From contig JAKIVC010000023.1 in NCBI GenBank assembly GCA_021647245.1, forward strand, positions 1 through 54,189: 54,189 nucleotides of DNA, written 5' to 3'. This DNA comes from Gammaproteobacteria bacterium. Its GTDB lineage: Bacteria > Pseudomonadota > Gammaproteobacteria > RBG-16-57-12. Below are positions 1 to 7,622 of the stretch, one piece after another. The first letter of the stretch is position 1. Each line of letters begins with the position of its first letter. A program made the translations under genes and the position numbers. The notes under the pieces were generated by a model, which saw nothing but the letters and a program-made list of their open reading frames with translations, searched no databases and had not been told where the DNA came from.

Positions 1-1
1 T

Positions 2-700
2 GCAAACTCGCCCCTCTATCGTCGCTACCAGGAGGTGACCAGTGTGCGTAATGCGATCAACCTTCTGGGGGCGAAAAATGTCAAGTTGGTAGTGACACTG
101 GCGGCGATGCGCTCTTTTTCGGATGTGCGGAGTGTGGCCGTTGAAAAACTCTGGGAGCACTCTTTCTCAATTGCTCTGATCAGTAAGCTGATTGGTGCGA
201 AAATCAGCCGCCAGCTAGCGGAAGAGATGGAGTTTACCGGTATTATTCATGATATTAGCTCGATGACCCTGGCAGCCAATTTCCCTGAAGCGTGTGATGG
301 TCAACTCAAGTTGTGTAGTGAGGAGCAAGGGTATGATCAGTTAGAGGAGCAGGCTTTCGAGCTAGATCGCGAGGTGTTGATCGACTGGATAGCCAGCACA
401 CTTCATATGCCTTCGACATCGATGGATGCGATCAAACAGCTGTACGGGATTGCTGAAAAAATAGAGGTGAGTGGTAACGCGGCTGCTAATGATGGCAGCA
501 ATGCCCAGTGTCAGGCATCCATATTGGCACTGGCTCACAATATCGATCAGCAACTACATGAGAATGATTTGGTTGTGGTTTATCAGCACACACAGCAGCA
601 AGTGCCGAAGTTGTTGGAGACGTTGAACCTGAGTGAGTCGCAGTTGACATCCATCATTGATGAGTCCCACGAAAAATTGGGTGAACGGTTTATGCTTTGA
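2..700 (+). CDS. HDOD-domain signalling protein, 5'-truncated by the window edge
   Basis: The frame is open from the first complete codon at base 2, and its first residues (ANSPLYRR, then VRNAINLLG) match the middle of an HDOD domain, so the true start lies upstream. A GTG at 35 could be read as a start but would cut the domain. HDOD proteins are HD-like proteins with a degenerate metal site that usually act in signalling or regulation. The segment LWEHSFSIALISKLIG followed by FTGIIHDIS is the HD-like helix pair: the H of WEHS and HD of IIHD are visible. The rest, to the TGA at 698-700, is helical and has no recognised domain. The next gene, grxD, is 125 bases away and probably separately transcribed. 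Family assignment is fairly sure; function is not. Confidence 0.75.
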   Translation, partial: ANSPLYRRYQEVTSVRNAINLLGAKNVKLVVTLAAMRSFSDVRSVAVEKLWEHSFSIALISKLIGAKISRQLAEEMEFTGIIHDISSMTLAANFPEACDGQLKLCSEEQGYDQLEEQAFELDREVLIDWIASTLHMPSTSMDAIKQLYGIAEKIEVSGNAAANDGSNAQCQASILALAHNIDQQLHENDLVVVYQHTQQQVPKLLETLNLSESQLTSIIDESHEKLGERFML

Positions 701-825
701 GAGTAGGTTGCAGCTCTACTGCTTTGCATAATAGCCGACAAATATGGTAAGGTATGCGTTGATTTTAACTTTAAAATGTAGGACTAGGCGCTTATTCAGT
801 GTCAGAACTTAGAGGGTGTAATTGA

Positions 826-1152
826 ATGACTGGTTTAGAACGTATTGCGAAGCAAGTAGCTGAAACCCCTGTAGTTATCTATATGAAAGGATCACCTCAG
901 CTCCCTTCTTGTGGCTTTTCCAGCCGTGCGTCTCAAGCGTTAGCCGCTTGTGAACAGGCGTTTTCCTATGTGAACATCATCGAAGATATGGAGATCTACG
1001 AGGCGCTACCCAAGTTTGCTGATTGGCCAACTTTTCCGCAGATCTATATCGATGGTGAGCTCATTGGTGGTTGTGATATTACCCTGGAGCTATTTGAGAC
1101 AGGTGAACTGAAAAAAATGATGGAAACTGCTAACGCCAAATCGACCGCTTAA
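826..1152 (+). CDS. grxD: Monothiol glutaredoxin, Grx4/GrxD type
   Basis: This 108-residue protein has the monothiol active site CGFS (in PSCGFSSRA, near residue 29), the preceding YMKGSPQLP lysine strand, the WPTFPQIYIDG cis-proline segment and the GGCDI glutathione-binding turn. These define the Grx4 class, cytosolic proteins that bind a [2Fe-2S] cluster with glutathione and pass it to acceptor proteins, often with BolA. The length matches the family (about 105-115). It starts at ATG 826, preceded by a weak gagggtg Shine-Dalgarno. It converges with ybiT, with a hairpin at 1164-1187 between them. Nothing unusual is seen. Confidence 0.95.
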   Translation: MTGLERIAKQVAETPVVIYMKGSPQLPSCGFSSRASQALAACEQAFSYVNIIEDMEIYEALPKFADWPTFPQIYIDGELIGGCDITLELFETGELKKMMETANAKSTA

Positions 1153-1163
1153 CCTGCATCACA

Positions 1164-1187
1164 GCTTGGGGGTACCACACCCCCAGC
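1164..1187. terminator. GC-rich hairpin between convergent grxD and ybiT
   Basis: The arms gcttgggggt (1164-1173) and acccccagc (1179-1187) pair with one bulged base and a five-base loop. It lies just after the grxD stop and before the ybiT stop on the other strand, where a shared terminator would sit. There is no clear T-run on either side, so it may need Rho or act only as a 3'-end stabiliser. Confidence 0.4.
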
Positions 1188-1223
1188 CTCTCTCCACTTC
1201 TAAGTTAGGGGTACGAGTTGAGC

Positions 1224-2816
1224 TTATACAACACCCTGACTACGCAGGTAGTCGTCATAACTGCCAGAGAAGTCCTTAACCCCATCCGGGGTGATCTCAA
1301 TAATACGGGTTGCAATTGATGAGACAAATTCACGATCGTGGCTTACGAACAGAAGGGTGCCAGGAAAGTTTTCCAGTGCCAGGTTGAGTGATTCAATCGA
1401 CTCCATGTCCAGGTGATTGGTTGGCTCATCCATCAGCAAGACATTGGGCTTTTGCAGGATCAGTTTGCCAAACAGCATTCGTCCCTGCTCTCCACCAGAG
1501 AGCACCTTAATGGATTTGGCCAAATCGTCGCGGCCAAACAACAAACGCCCCAGCGTGCCACGGATCATCTGGTCATCATCTCCCTCTTTACTCCAGCGCC
1601 CCATCCAGTCCGTCAGGTTTTCATCCTCAGCAAAGTCTGCGGCGTGATCCTGTGCAAAATAACCCAGCTGAGCATTTTCTGCCCATTTTATCTTGCCCTT
1701 TTCATGTTCAAGCTCACCCACCAGGCAGCGTAATAGTGTTGTTTTGCCGATACCATTCGGGCCAATGATAGCAATGCGCTCGCCGGCCTCGATCATTAAA
1801 TTCAAATTATTAAACAGCACCTTGCCGTCAAAACTTTTTCCTAACGCGGTGACTTCAACGGCTTGGCGGTGAAGCTTTTTTGCCTGCTCGAAGCGGATAA
1901 ATGGGTTGACACGGCTGGAGGGCTTGATTTCATCCAGCTCAATTTTATCGATCTGCTTGGCGCGAGAGGTAGCCTGTTTCGCTTTTGAGGCATTCGCTGA
2001 AAAACGACTGACAAACTGCTGTAATTCGGCAATTTGCGCCTTCTTTTTGGCGTTATCTGACAGCTGGCGTTCACGGGCTTGTGTTGACGCTAGCATGTAG
2101 TCGTCGTAATTGCCGGGGTATACGCGCAACTCGCCAAAATCCAGATCGGCCATGTGGGTGCAGACGCTGTTTAGGAAGTGGCGATCATGAGAGATGATAA
2201 TCATGGTGCAGTTGCGCTGATTCAACACGCCCTCTAACCAGCGAATGGTATTAATGTCCAGATTATTGGTGGGTTCATCCAAGAGTAAAATTTCCGGGTC
2301 AGAGAAGAGCGCCTGGGCCAGTAGCACCCGTAATTTCCAACCAGGAGCCACTTCACTCATGGAACCGGTATGCAGTTCAATCGGAATACCAACCCCCAAC
2401 AACAACTCACCAGCGCGTGATTCAGCGGTGTAACCATCCATCTCCGCAAACTCCACTTCAAGGTGGGCAACCTTGATACCATCAGCTTCCGACATATCCG
2501 GCAATGAGTAGATGCGATCACGTTCCTTCTTCACTTCCCATAGCTCTTCATGCCCCATAATCACCGTATCGAGCACACTGCACTCCTCATAGGCAAACTG
2601 ATCTTGGCGTAGCTTACCCAGGCGCTCATCGGGCCCTTTAGAGACATTGCCCTCGGAAGGTTCCAGGTCGCCGCCCAATATTTTCATGAGTGTCGATTTA
2701 CCGCAGCCATTAGCGCCGATCAGGCCATAACGATTACCCTCACCAAACTTGACGGAGATATCTTCAAAAAGAGGTTTGGCACCAAACTGCATGGTGATAT
2801 TGGCGGTGGTGAGCAT
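1224..2816 (-). CDS. ybiT: ABC-F family ATPase YbiT
   Basis: The protein has 530 residues, with two ATP-binding cassettes and no membrane segment, the ABC-F layout. Walker A motifs are GANGCGKST (near residue 38) and GPNGIGKTT (near 354). Walker B segments read [12 protein letters not shown] and [12 protein letters not shown], and the second signature is LSGGEQGRM. The linker between the cassettes is rich in lysine and alanine, as in ribosome-acting ABC-F proteins. The sequence follows E. coli YbiT almost throughout ([39 protein letters not shown]). ABC-F proteins bind the ribosomal E site and relieve stalled translation; the exact role of YbiT is less settled. It is a single-gene unit on the minus strand. 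Confidence 0.95.
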   Translation of the reverse strand: MLTTANITMQFGAKPLFEDISVKFGEGNRYGLIGANGCGKSTLMKILGGDLEPSEGNVSKGPDERLGKLRQDQFAYEECSVLDTVIMGHEELWEVKKERDRIYSLPDMSEADGIKVAHLEVEFAEMDGYTAESRAGELLLGVGIPIELHTGSMSEVAPGWKLRVLLAQALFSDPEILLLDEPTNNLDINTIRWLEGVLNQRNCTMIIISHDRHFLNSVCTHMADLDFGELRVYPGNYDDYMLASTQARERQLSDNAKKKAQIAELQQFVSRFSANASKAKQATSRAKQIDKIELDEIKPSSRVNPFIRFEQAKKLHRQAVEVTALGKSFDGKVLFNNLNLMIEAGERIAIIGPNGIGKTTLLRCLVGELEHEKGKIKWAENAQLGYFAQDHAADFAEDENLTDWMGRWSKEGDDDQMIRGTLGRLLFGRDDLAKSIKVLSGGEQGRMLFGKLILQKPNVLLMDEPTNHLDMESIESLNLALENFPGTLLFVSHDREFVSSIATRIIEITPDGVKDFSGSYDDYLRSQGVV

Positions 2817-2947
2817 AGCGTGTTCCTGAGTGTCTAAATATTGAACAGATAAAAGGGCGCTATTGTAGCGTATGTGGCAGATAAAAGGGGGCTGACCGAT
2901 AGAGATTTTTTCAGGGGAGTTTCAAGTGCTTGTAAAAGTAGTAGGCT

Positions 2948-3292
2948 TCAGCGTTTCAGCCCCAAATAGTGTGCTATTTCATTAATATCAGGGCGACCCT
3001 CTTCATGGCCGAAAAAACAGATATTTTCCCGTAAGCCATCGGCGTTTATCCGGCCCACAATAAATTCGGCTTGGTGCTGTTTAGCCAGAGAGTAGAGGAA
3101 GTTAAGCGGTGCTTTCAAAGAGATTTTCTTGCCGGTCTCCAGGTTTAATCCCACCGACATATCATCACCACTTGGCGCGATCAGCGAAAGATGCTGGCAT
3201 GCCATTTCGGTTAACCAGTTTGCAATCAATTCTGCCATGGGCTCCGCAATTTTGGCTAACTCATCGTGCTCCGCCAGAATATATATTTTCAC
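2948..3292 (-). CDS. Hypothetical protein coupled to cvfB
   Basis: I do not recognise this 114-residue protein. It starts MKIYILAEHDELAKI and ends in a DINEIAHYLGLKR tail. It is mixed alpha/beta with no signal peptide or membrane helix. Its start ATG overlaps the cvfB stop (ATGA at 3289-3292), so it is very likely translated with cvfB from one mRNA, after rbgA. It carries single Cys, His and Glu residues but no known catalytic pattern. The coupling and normal codon use argue that it is a real gene. A role in RNA or ribosome biology would be a guess from context only. Confidence 0.7.
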   Translation of the reverse strand: MKIYILAEHDELAKIAEPMAELIANWLTEMACQHLSLIAPSGDDMSVGLNLETGKKISLKAPLNFLYSLAKQHQAEFIVGRINADGLRENICFFGHEEGRPDINEIAHYLGLKR

Positions 3293-4131
3293 TCGGCCTC
3301 ACCCTTCACCAAGCGAATACCATTGGCCTCAATAACAATCAGATTTTTTTTGTAGAGATGGCCAATGGCGCGTTTAAAGCTTTTTTTGCTTTCACCCAGT
3401 ACTTGCTTGATCTCACTAGCAGAGCTTTTATCGTGCAGGGGTAAAAAGCCACCCTCTTTGTGTAAGGTGGCAACAATACGTTCGGCCAGATCAGCTATTT
3501 TATCGCTACCGGTTCTGCTTAGGGTCACATCCAGCTTGCCATCATCCCGCACCCGCTTAATGTAACCCCGCATCCGTTTACCGTAACGCAGCTCCTGAAA
3601 AACATCCTCAAAGTGCACCAAGCCCCAGTAGCTATCATTCACAATGACCTTATGTCCTAGGTCACTGCTCTCCGCGATCAACAGGTTCACCTCATCACCC
3701 TCCATCAAGCGACAGCGCCACTTATCGAGAAATCGATCATACTTGGAGCTGGCAACAAGTCGCCCCTCGCCATCTTGCTTTAGATAGACAATATAGGACT
3801 TCCCCTTCTCCATTGGGCGACGCTGCTCGGGCTTGGGTACCAGCAGATCTTTATCCAGCCCCCAGTCGAGGAAGGCACCCACACGGTTAACATCAATTAC
3901 TTTTAGGTAGGCGCAGCGCCCTAGCGTTGCTCTGGGGCGCTGGGTAGTGGCAATAATTTTATCTTCTGAATCGAAGTAGAGAAATACCGCCAGTTCATCG
4001 CCCACAGAACTCCCGCTCGGTACAAACTTATTAGGCAGTAAAATTTCACCCCACTCTCCCCCTTCTAGATAGAGACCAAACGGCACCTCTTTTACCACCC
4101 GAAGGGTATTAAACTGGCCAACTTCAATCAT
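3289..4131 (-). CDS. CvfB/YitL-type S1-domain RNA-binding protein
   Basis: From ATG 4131 the protein is 280 residues long, usual for the CvfB family. It shows the family's tandem S1-like beta-barrels: MIEVGQFNTLRVVKEVPFGLYL, then the GAFLDWGLDKDLLVP segment and GYIKRVRDDGKLDVTLS. A C-terminal winged-helix-like region (SASEIKQVLGESKKSFKRAIGHLYK) follows. CvfB proteins bind RNA and modulate virulence or growth in Gram-positive species; the proteobacterial role is unclear. The ATG at 4131 is preferred over the TTG at 4152 because it has a gagggtg ribosome site nine bases upstream. It overlaps the end of rbgA by 8 bases and the next gene by 4, indicating a translationally coupled three-gene operon. 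Confidence 0.88.
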   Translation of the reverse strand: MIEVGQFNTLRVVKEVPFGLYLEGGEWGEILLPNKFVPSGSSVGDELAVFLYFDSEDKIIATTQRPRATLGRCAYLKVIDVNRVGAFLDWGLDKDLLVPKPEQRRPMEKGKSYIVYLKQDGEGRLVASSKYDRFLDKWRCRLMEGDEVNLLIAESSDLGHKVIVNDSYWGLVHFEDVFQELRYGKRMRGYIKRVRDDGKLDVTLSRTGSDKIADLAERIVATLHKEGGFLPLHDKSSASEIKQVLGESKKSFKRAIGHLYKKNLIVIEANGIRLVKGEAE

Positions 4132-4987
4132 GGGATTGTTCACCCTCTTCAATCATTGCGGGGCTCTCTAGGCTTACACGCCCGAGCGCACCGCTTCGGT
4201 AATCATTCAATAGCACCTCGGAAGCCTTGTGCATATCAACCCGGCCGCCGGGCCGTAATCCTCCCCGTTTGCGGCCAATCTCCTCCAGCAGTGCCAGATC
4301 ACTCTCCGGTAACTGCTTGAGTTTATAGCGTGTGAGCATCACCTCGGGGTAGGCCTTTAAAAAATAGTTTGCGGCATACAGCGCCACATCTTCAAACTCA
4401 ATGGCGGTGTTCTTTACCGCACCTGACACCGCAAGCCGGTAACCAAAGTCGGCACTTCCCATGCGTGGCCAGAGAATACCGGGCGTATCCGAGAGTACAA
4501 TGCCACCCTCTAGATAGATCTTCTGTTGTTGTTTTGTGACGGCAGGCTCATCTCCCACCTTTGCCACACTGCGGCCTGCCAGTGCATTAATCAGTGTCGA
4601 TTTGCCCACATTGGGCACTCCCATAATCATTGCCCTAATCGGTTTCAGGAACTCATCATTGCGATGAGGAAGTAGCTTGCGGGCAAGCTCTAATATTTTG
4701 CCGCGCACATGGGCGCGGTGTGTGCAGCTCAAAGCCACTGCTTTTACGCCATGCTCTTGTTCGTAGTAGTCGAGCCAGAGCGGGGTGATCTTGGGGTCTG
4801 CCAGATCATTTTTATTGAGAATTTTGATGCAAGGGCGATCTTCGCGCAGCTCCGTCACCGTGGGGTTTTCACTACTGAAAGGGATTCTGGCATCCATCAC
4901 TTCAATTACCAGGTCGACACTGGGCATCACCTTTTTCATCTCTTTGCGAGCCTTGTTCATATGCCCAGGATACCAATTAACCGCCAT
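4124..4987 (-). CDS. ylqF: Ribosome biogenesis GTPase YlqF/RbgA
   Basis: The protein begins MAVNWYPGHMNKARKEM, the conserved YlqF start, so the ATG at 4987 is chosen over the GTG at 4990. The G motifs are circularly permuted, which marks this family: G4 (NKND, near residue 60) precedes G1 (GVPNVGKSTLINAL, near 124) and G3 (DTPGILWP). RbgA assists late assembly of the large ribosomal subunit in the cytosol. Length (287) is normal. It is the first gene of the minus-strand set rbgA-cvfB-114-aa protein. Upstream, at 5038-5064, is a minus-strand hairpin followed by five Ts that could be a leader terminator. Confidence 0.93.
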   Translation of the reverse strand: MAVNWYPGHMNKARKEMKKVMPSVDLVIEVMDARIPFSSENPTVTELREDRPCIKILNKNDLADPKITPLWLDYYEQEHGVKAVALSCTHRAHVRGKILELARKLLPHRNDEFLKPIRAMIMGVPNVGKSTLINALAGRSVAKVGDEPAVTKQQQKIYLEGGIVLSDTPGILWPRMGSADFGYRLAVSGAVKNTAIEFEDVALYAANYFLKAYPEVMLTRYKLKQLPESDLALLEEIGRKRGGLRPGGRVDMHKASEVLLNDYRSGALGRVSLESPAMIEEGEQSHD

Positions 4988-5318
4988 CACTCACTCTCAA
5001 CATAGATCTTAAAGCAACCATTTTACCTCATTCCCATAAAAACTGGCGGATCAATCACCCGCCAACCTCTGCGTTGGCCGAAAATAACTCAAGAGGGTCT
5101 TGGAATAAAGCGGTGCACCTTGGGGTGGCTGTGGGTTTTATTAATCTCTCTTCTCGTTTCTGACAAGCTTCTGAGCATCGGCTGACAAGTCACTACTCTC
5201 TACTTCTTCAGGTTCAATTAAGTATTGGGAAATACTATTGGTGTGCTTCGAGGAGGCCACGAATAAGTCATGTTTATAGCCTCCATAGCAGTCTCTTTAG
5301 AGGCACCCTTTAAATTTG
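4988..5318. other. Divergent intergenic region between ylqF and a glycosyltransferase
   Basis: No gene is seen in this roughly 330-base gap. It contains two hairpins. One pairs tggcgg (5044-5049) with ccgcca (5059-5064), and on the minus strand it is followed by five Ts (5042 back to 5038). The other pairs agtatt (5221-5226) with aatact (5231-5236). Promoters for both flanking genes should lie here, but I could not point to convincing boxes. Confidence 0.5.
5038..5064 (-). terminator. Minus-strand hairpin with T-run upstream of ylqF
   Basis: Read on the minus strand, tggcgg and ccgcca pair around a nine-base loop and are followed by gttttta. It resembles an intrinsic terminator, but no minus-strand gene precedes it within the gap. 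It could therefore be an attenuator in the ylqF leader or a leftover. The stem is only six pairs. Confidence 0.35.
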
Positions 5319-6362
5319 ATGGCAGTGTCAGTGATGCGAATTACTCAAATTATGTTATCCAAAGGGTGGGGTGGTGCGGAGCGCATTTTTATTGATCTGG
5401 TGAAGGGGTTGGCTGAGCAGGGTATTCAGGTTCAGGTGATTATGGATAGGCGCTTCCAGCAAAAAAAACGGCTGGAAGGTATCGATAACATCCACCCCTC
5501 TTTTATCCGCCCTCTCTCCCATATAGACTTCATTGCAGCGGCCAACCTGTGCAAGAAAATGCAGCGATTTTCGCCGGACGTTGTGCATTGTCACCTCTCC
5601 CGGGGGGCGCTGATGGGTGGGCGCGCAGCAGCCAAGTTGTCACTGCCTGCGGTGGTTACTACACACAACAATATCAAATTAAAATATTGCCGAAACATCA
5701 ACTATTTTATTGTGCTGACTGAAGCGCAGCGTGACTACTTAAAGGGTCAGGGGGTGAGCGGTGAGGCTATCGTTAAAATACCCAACTTCTCTAATTTTCA
5801 ACCGACTGCTGAAATAAAAAAGAGCACGAACCCAATTTTTGTAGCTTATGGGCGGATGGTACCCAAAAAAGGTTTCATAGATCTGATCCACGCTTTTCAT
5901 CTGATCGCCGAGAAGCAACCGGATGCGAAATTGCTGATTGGCGGTGAGGGGGTAGGGAGAAATGAGTTGCAAAATTGGCTACTGGAGCTTGGCTTGCAGC
6001 ACCAGGTTAGTTTTGTGGGTTGGGTAGAGGATGTGAAGCAGCACCTTGATCGGGGGGCGGTTTTTGTACTGCCATCCCGCGATGAACCTTTTGGAATCGT
6101 TTTACTGGAAGTGATGGCTTGTGCGGTGCCGATCGTTACTACAAAAACCACAGGTGCATGTGAGATTCTATCCGATGAAACAGCCTTCTTTGCTGATGTG
6201 GGGGATCCCGTATCTTTAAGTGATGCAATGGCGCTGGCATTGCAGTCTCCAGAGCGTTGGCAGAAAGCAGAAGCCGCACTGGCCCTGTTTAACCGACATT
6301 ATCGCAAGGGGAATGTGATTCCCACCACCATTGAGTATTATCAAAATATTCTGGCTGGGTGA
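5319..6362 (+). CDS. Family 4 (GT-B) glycosyltransferase
   Basis: This 347-residue cytosolic glycosyltransferase has the N-terminal acceptor domain opening QIMLSKGWGGAERIFIDL and the C-terminal nucleotide-sugar domain with VAYGRMVPKKGFIDLI, LLIGGEGVGRNEL, and the E-x7-E pair in DEPFGIVLLEVMA. These are the GT4 retaining-enzyme features. The GGAE start is typical of LPS- and capsule-type enzymes. The ATG at 5319 is used; a TTG at 5316 and an ATG at 5334 are possible, and none has a clear Shine-Dalgarno. It stands alone, divergent from ylqF and well before the transporter gene, so its substrate cannot be inferred from neighbours. Confidence 0.88.
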   Translation: MAVSVMRITQIMLSKGWGGAERIFIDLVKGLAEQGIQVQVIMDRRFQQKKRLEGIDNIHPSFIRPLSHIDFIAAANLCKKMQRFSPDVVHCHLSRGALMGGRAAAKLSLPAVVTTHNNIKLKYCRNINYFIVLTEAQRDYLKGQGVSGEAIVKIPNFSNFQPTAEIKKSTNPIFVAYGRMVPKKGFIDLIHAFHLIAEKQPDAKLLIGGEGVGRNELQNWLLELGLQHQVSFVGWVEDVKQHLDRGAVFVLPSRDEPFGIVLLEVMACAVPIVTTKTTGACEILSDETAFFADVGDPVSLSDAMALALQSPERWQKAEAALALFNRHYRKGNVIPTTIEYYQNILAG

Positions 6363-6382
6363 TTTTTGTTGTTGGTCTGTGG

Positions 6383-6419
6383 TTGCACTATAAGATTGCA
6401 CCTTGCACTGTTCTTGTGC
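6383..6419 (+). promoter_or_regulatory. NtrC-like enhancer site upstream of the transporter
   Basis: GCAC (6405-6408), seven bases, then GTGC (6416-6419) reproduces the core of the NtrC consensus TGCACCAnnnTGGTGCA. The inner bases fit poorly, so this is a core match only. TTGCAC occurs three times in this stretch (6383, 6396, 6403). The site lies about 100 bases upstream of a sigma-54-like promoter at 6501, the usual enhancer distance. Confidence 0.4.
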
Positions 6420-6500
6420 GGGTAGTTTTTTCATTCAGGCAGATTATCTTCTTTGCATTAAAAAACACCTAATAATCAGTTGGTTAATATTATTGCGTTG

Positions 6501-6517
6501 TTGGCCTAAAACCTGCT
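6501..6517 (+). promoter_or_regulatory. Sigma-54-like (-24/-12) promoter of the formate/nitrite transporter
   Basis: TTGGC (6501-6505) and CTGCT (6513-6517) place GG and GC exactly ten bases apart (6503-6504 and 6515-6516). This fits YTGGCAC-N5-TTGCW with the first -12 T replaced by C. Transcription would begin near 6527, leaving a leader of about 70 bases. Together with the NtrC-like site upstream it suggests nitrogen-responsive expression. Confidence 0.45.
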
Positions 6518-6596
6518 TTGCCTCAACGGTATAGATTGGTTAAGTCCCAATAACAACAGTAATTTTAATAATATTTATGGGGTAAAGGGGAGTGTT

Positions 6597-7412
6597 ATGT
6601 CGTATTTAGAGCCGTCAGAGTTCGTTACAAAAATGGTGGATGCGGGGGAGTCCAAAGTTTATATGTCGGTCAAGGATACGGTTATTCGTGCCTACATGGC
6701 GGGGGCTGTGCTTGGGCTTGCGGCGATGTTTGCGATTACTGTTATTGTTCAAACCGGCTCGCTGCTACTGGGGTCAATACTCTTTCCGGTGGGCTTTATC
6801 ATGTTGTATTTGATGAAGTTTGACTTGTTAACGGGGGTTTTTACCCTAGTGCCCCTTGCCTGGCTTGATAAGCGGCCCGGTGTGACCATTGGACAGGTGC
6901 TGCGCAACTGGGGCTGGGTATTTTTGGGGAACCTGGGGGGAGCGCTGACGGTTGCCGTCATCATGTCTTTTGTTTTGACCTACGGTTACAATATCGACGG
7001 AGGTGCCGTTGCTGATAAAGTGGGGCATATCGGTGAGTCTCGAACGCTGGGCTATAAAGAGCATGGTGTTGAGGGATGGCTGACCATCTTTATGCGTGGC
7101 ATGTTGTGTAACTGGATGGTCTCTATGGGGGTTGTGGGGGCGATGATCTCTACCTCTGCTACCGGTAAAATCGCGGCCATGTGGATGCCGATTATGTTGT
7201 TCTTCTATATGGGTTTTGAGCACTCAATCGTAAATATGTTTTTGTTCCCGTTCTCAATGATTATGGGCGGCGATTTTACCGTCTCCGATTACCTTCTCTG
7301 GAATGAGCTACCTACCGTACTGGGCAATTTGGTCGGTGGCTTGGTGTTTGTGGCACTACCACTCTATTACACCCATGTTAGAACCAGCCCTGATCGAAAA
7401 ATTAGCAAGTAA
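6597..7412 (+). CDS. Formate/nitrite transporter (FNT) family channel
   Basis: The 271-residue protein is an integral inner-membrane channel of the FocA/NirC family with six hydrophobic segments and the FNT length. The pore-region pattern LMKFDLLTGVFTL, the second half-repeat LCNWMVSMGVV and the EHSIVNMFLFP loop, with the conserved histidine, match FNT channels. Such channels pass formate, nitrite or hydrosulfide. The substrate cannot be read directly; nitrite is favoured by the sigma-54/NtrC-like signals upstream and by the downstream phosphatase-kinase, a gene type often found beside nitrate/nitrite assimilation genes. ATG 6597 follows a strong purine-rich site (ggggtaaagggg). Confidence 0.9.
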   Translation: MSYLEPSEFVTKMVDAGESKVYMSVKDTVIRAYMAGAVLGLAAMFAITVIVQTGSLLLGSILFPVGFIMLYLMKFDLLTGVFTLVPLAWLDKRPGVTIGQVLRNWGWVFLGNLGGALTVAVIMSFVLTYGYNIDGGAVADKVGHIGESRTLGYKEHGVEGWLTIFMRGMLCNWMVSMGVVGAMISTSATGKIAAMWMPIMLFFYMGFEHSIVNMFLFPFSMIMGGDFTVSDYLLWNELPTVLGNLVGGLVFVALPLYYTHVRTSPDRKISK

Positions 7413-7531
7413 ATCATAAATATTTCGTAACTATGCAGCGTGTTTATGCTCTTCCTCGACGTGAGGTGAGTGATGAATGCGCTGATTAGTTACAATATTT
7501 TCTGCTTTTAAGGGCAATGAAAAACTGTATA

Positions 7532-7602
7532 ACCGGCCGGTAATTTTGTTGTAAATCAATTTTACGACCGGTCTCCTCTTGTTTTATTGCTTACGGCCGG
7601 TA
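7532..7602 (+). promoter_or_regulatory. Three phased CCGGT-containing palindromic motifs before the phosphatase-kinase gene
   Basis: The perfect palindrome accggccggt (7532-7541) is followed by gaccggtc (7566-7573) and acggccggt (7593-7601). Their CCGGT cores start at 7537, 7568 and 7597, so they are 31 and 29 bases apart, close to three helical turns each. The array sits just upstream of the ATG at 7623, where operator sites would be placed. The cognate protein is unknown. Confidence 0.4.
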
Positions 7603-7622
7603 TGGCGATGGGTTAGCTTACG

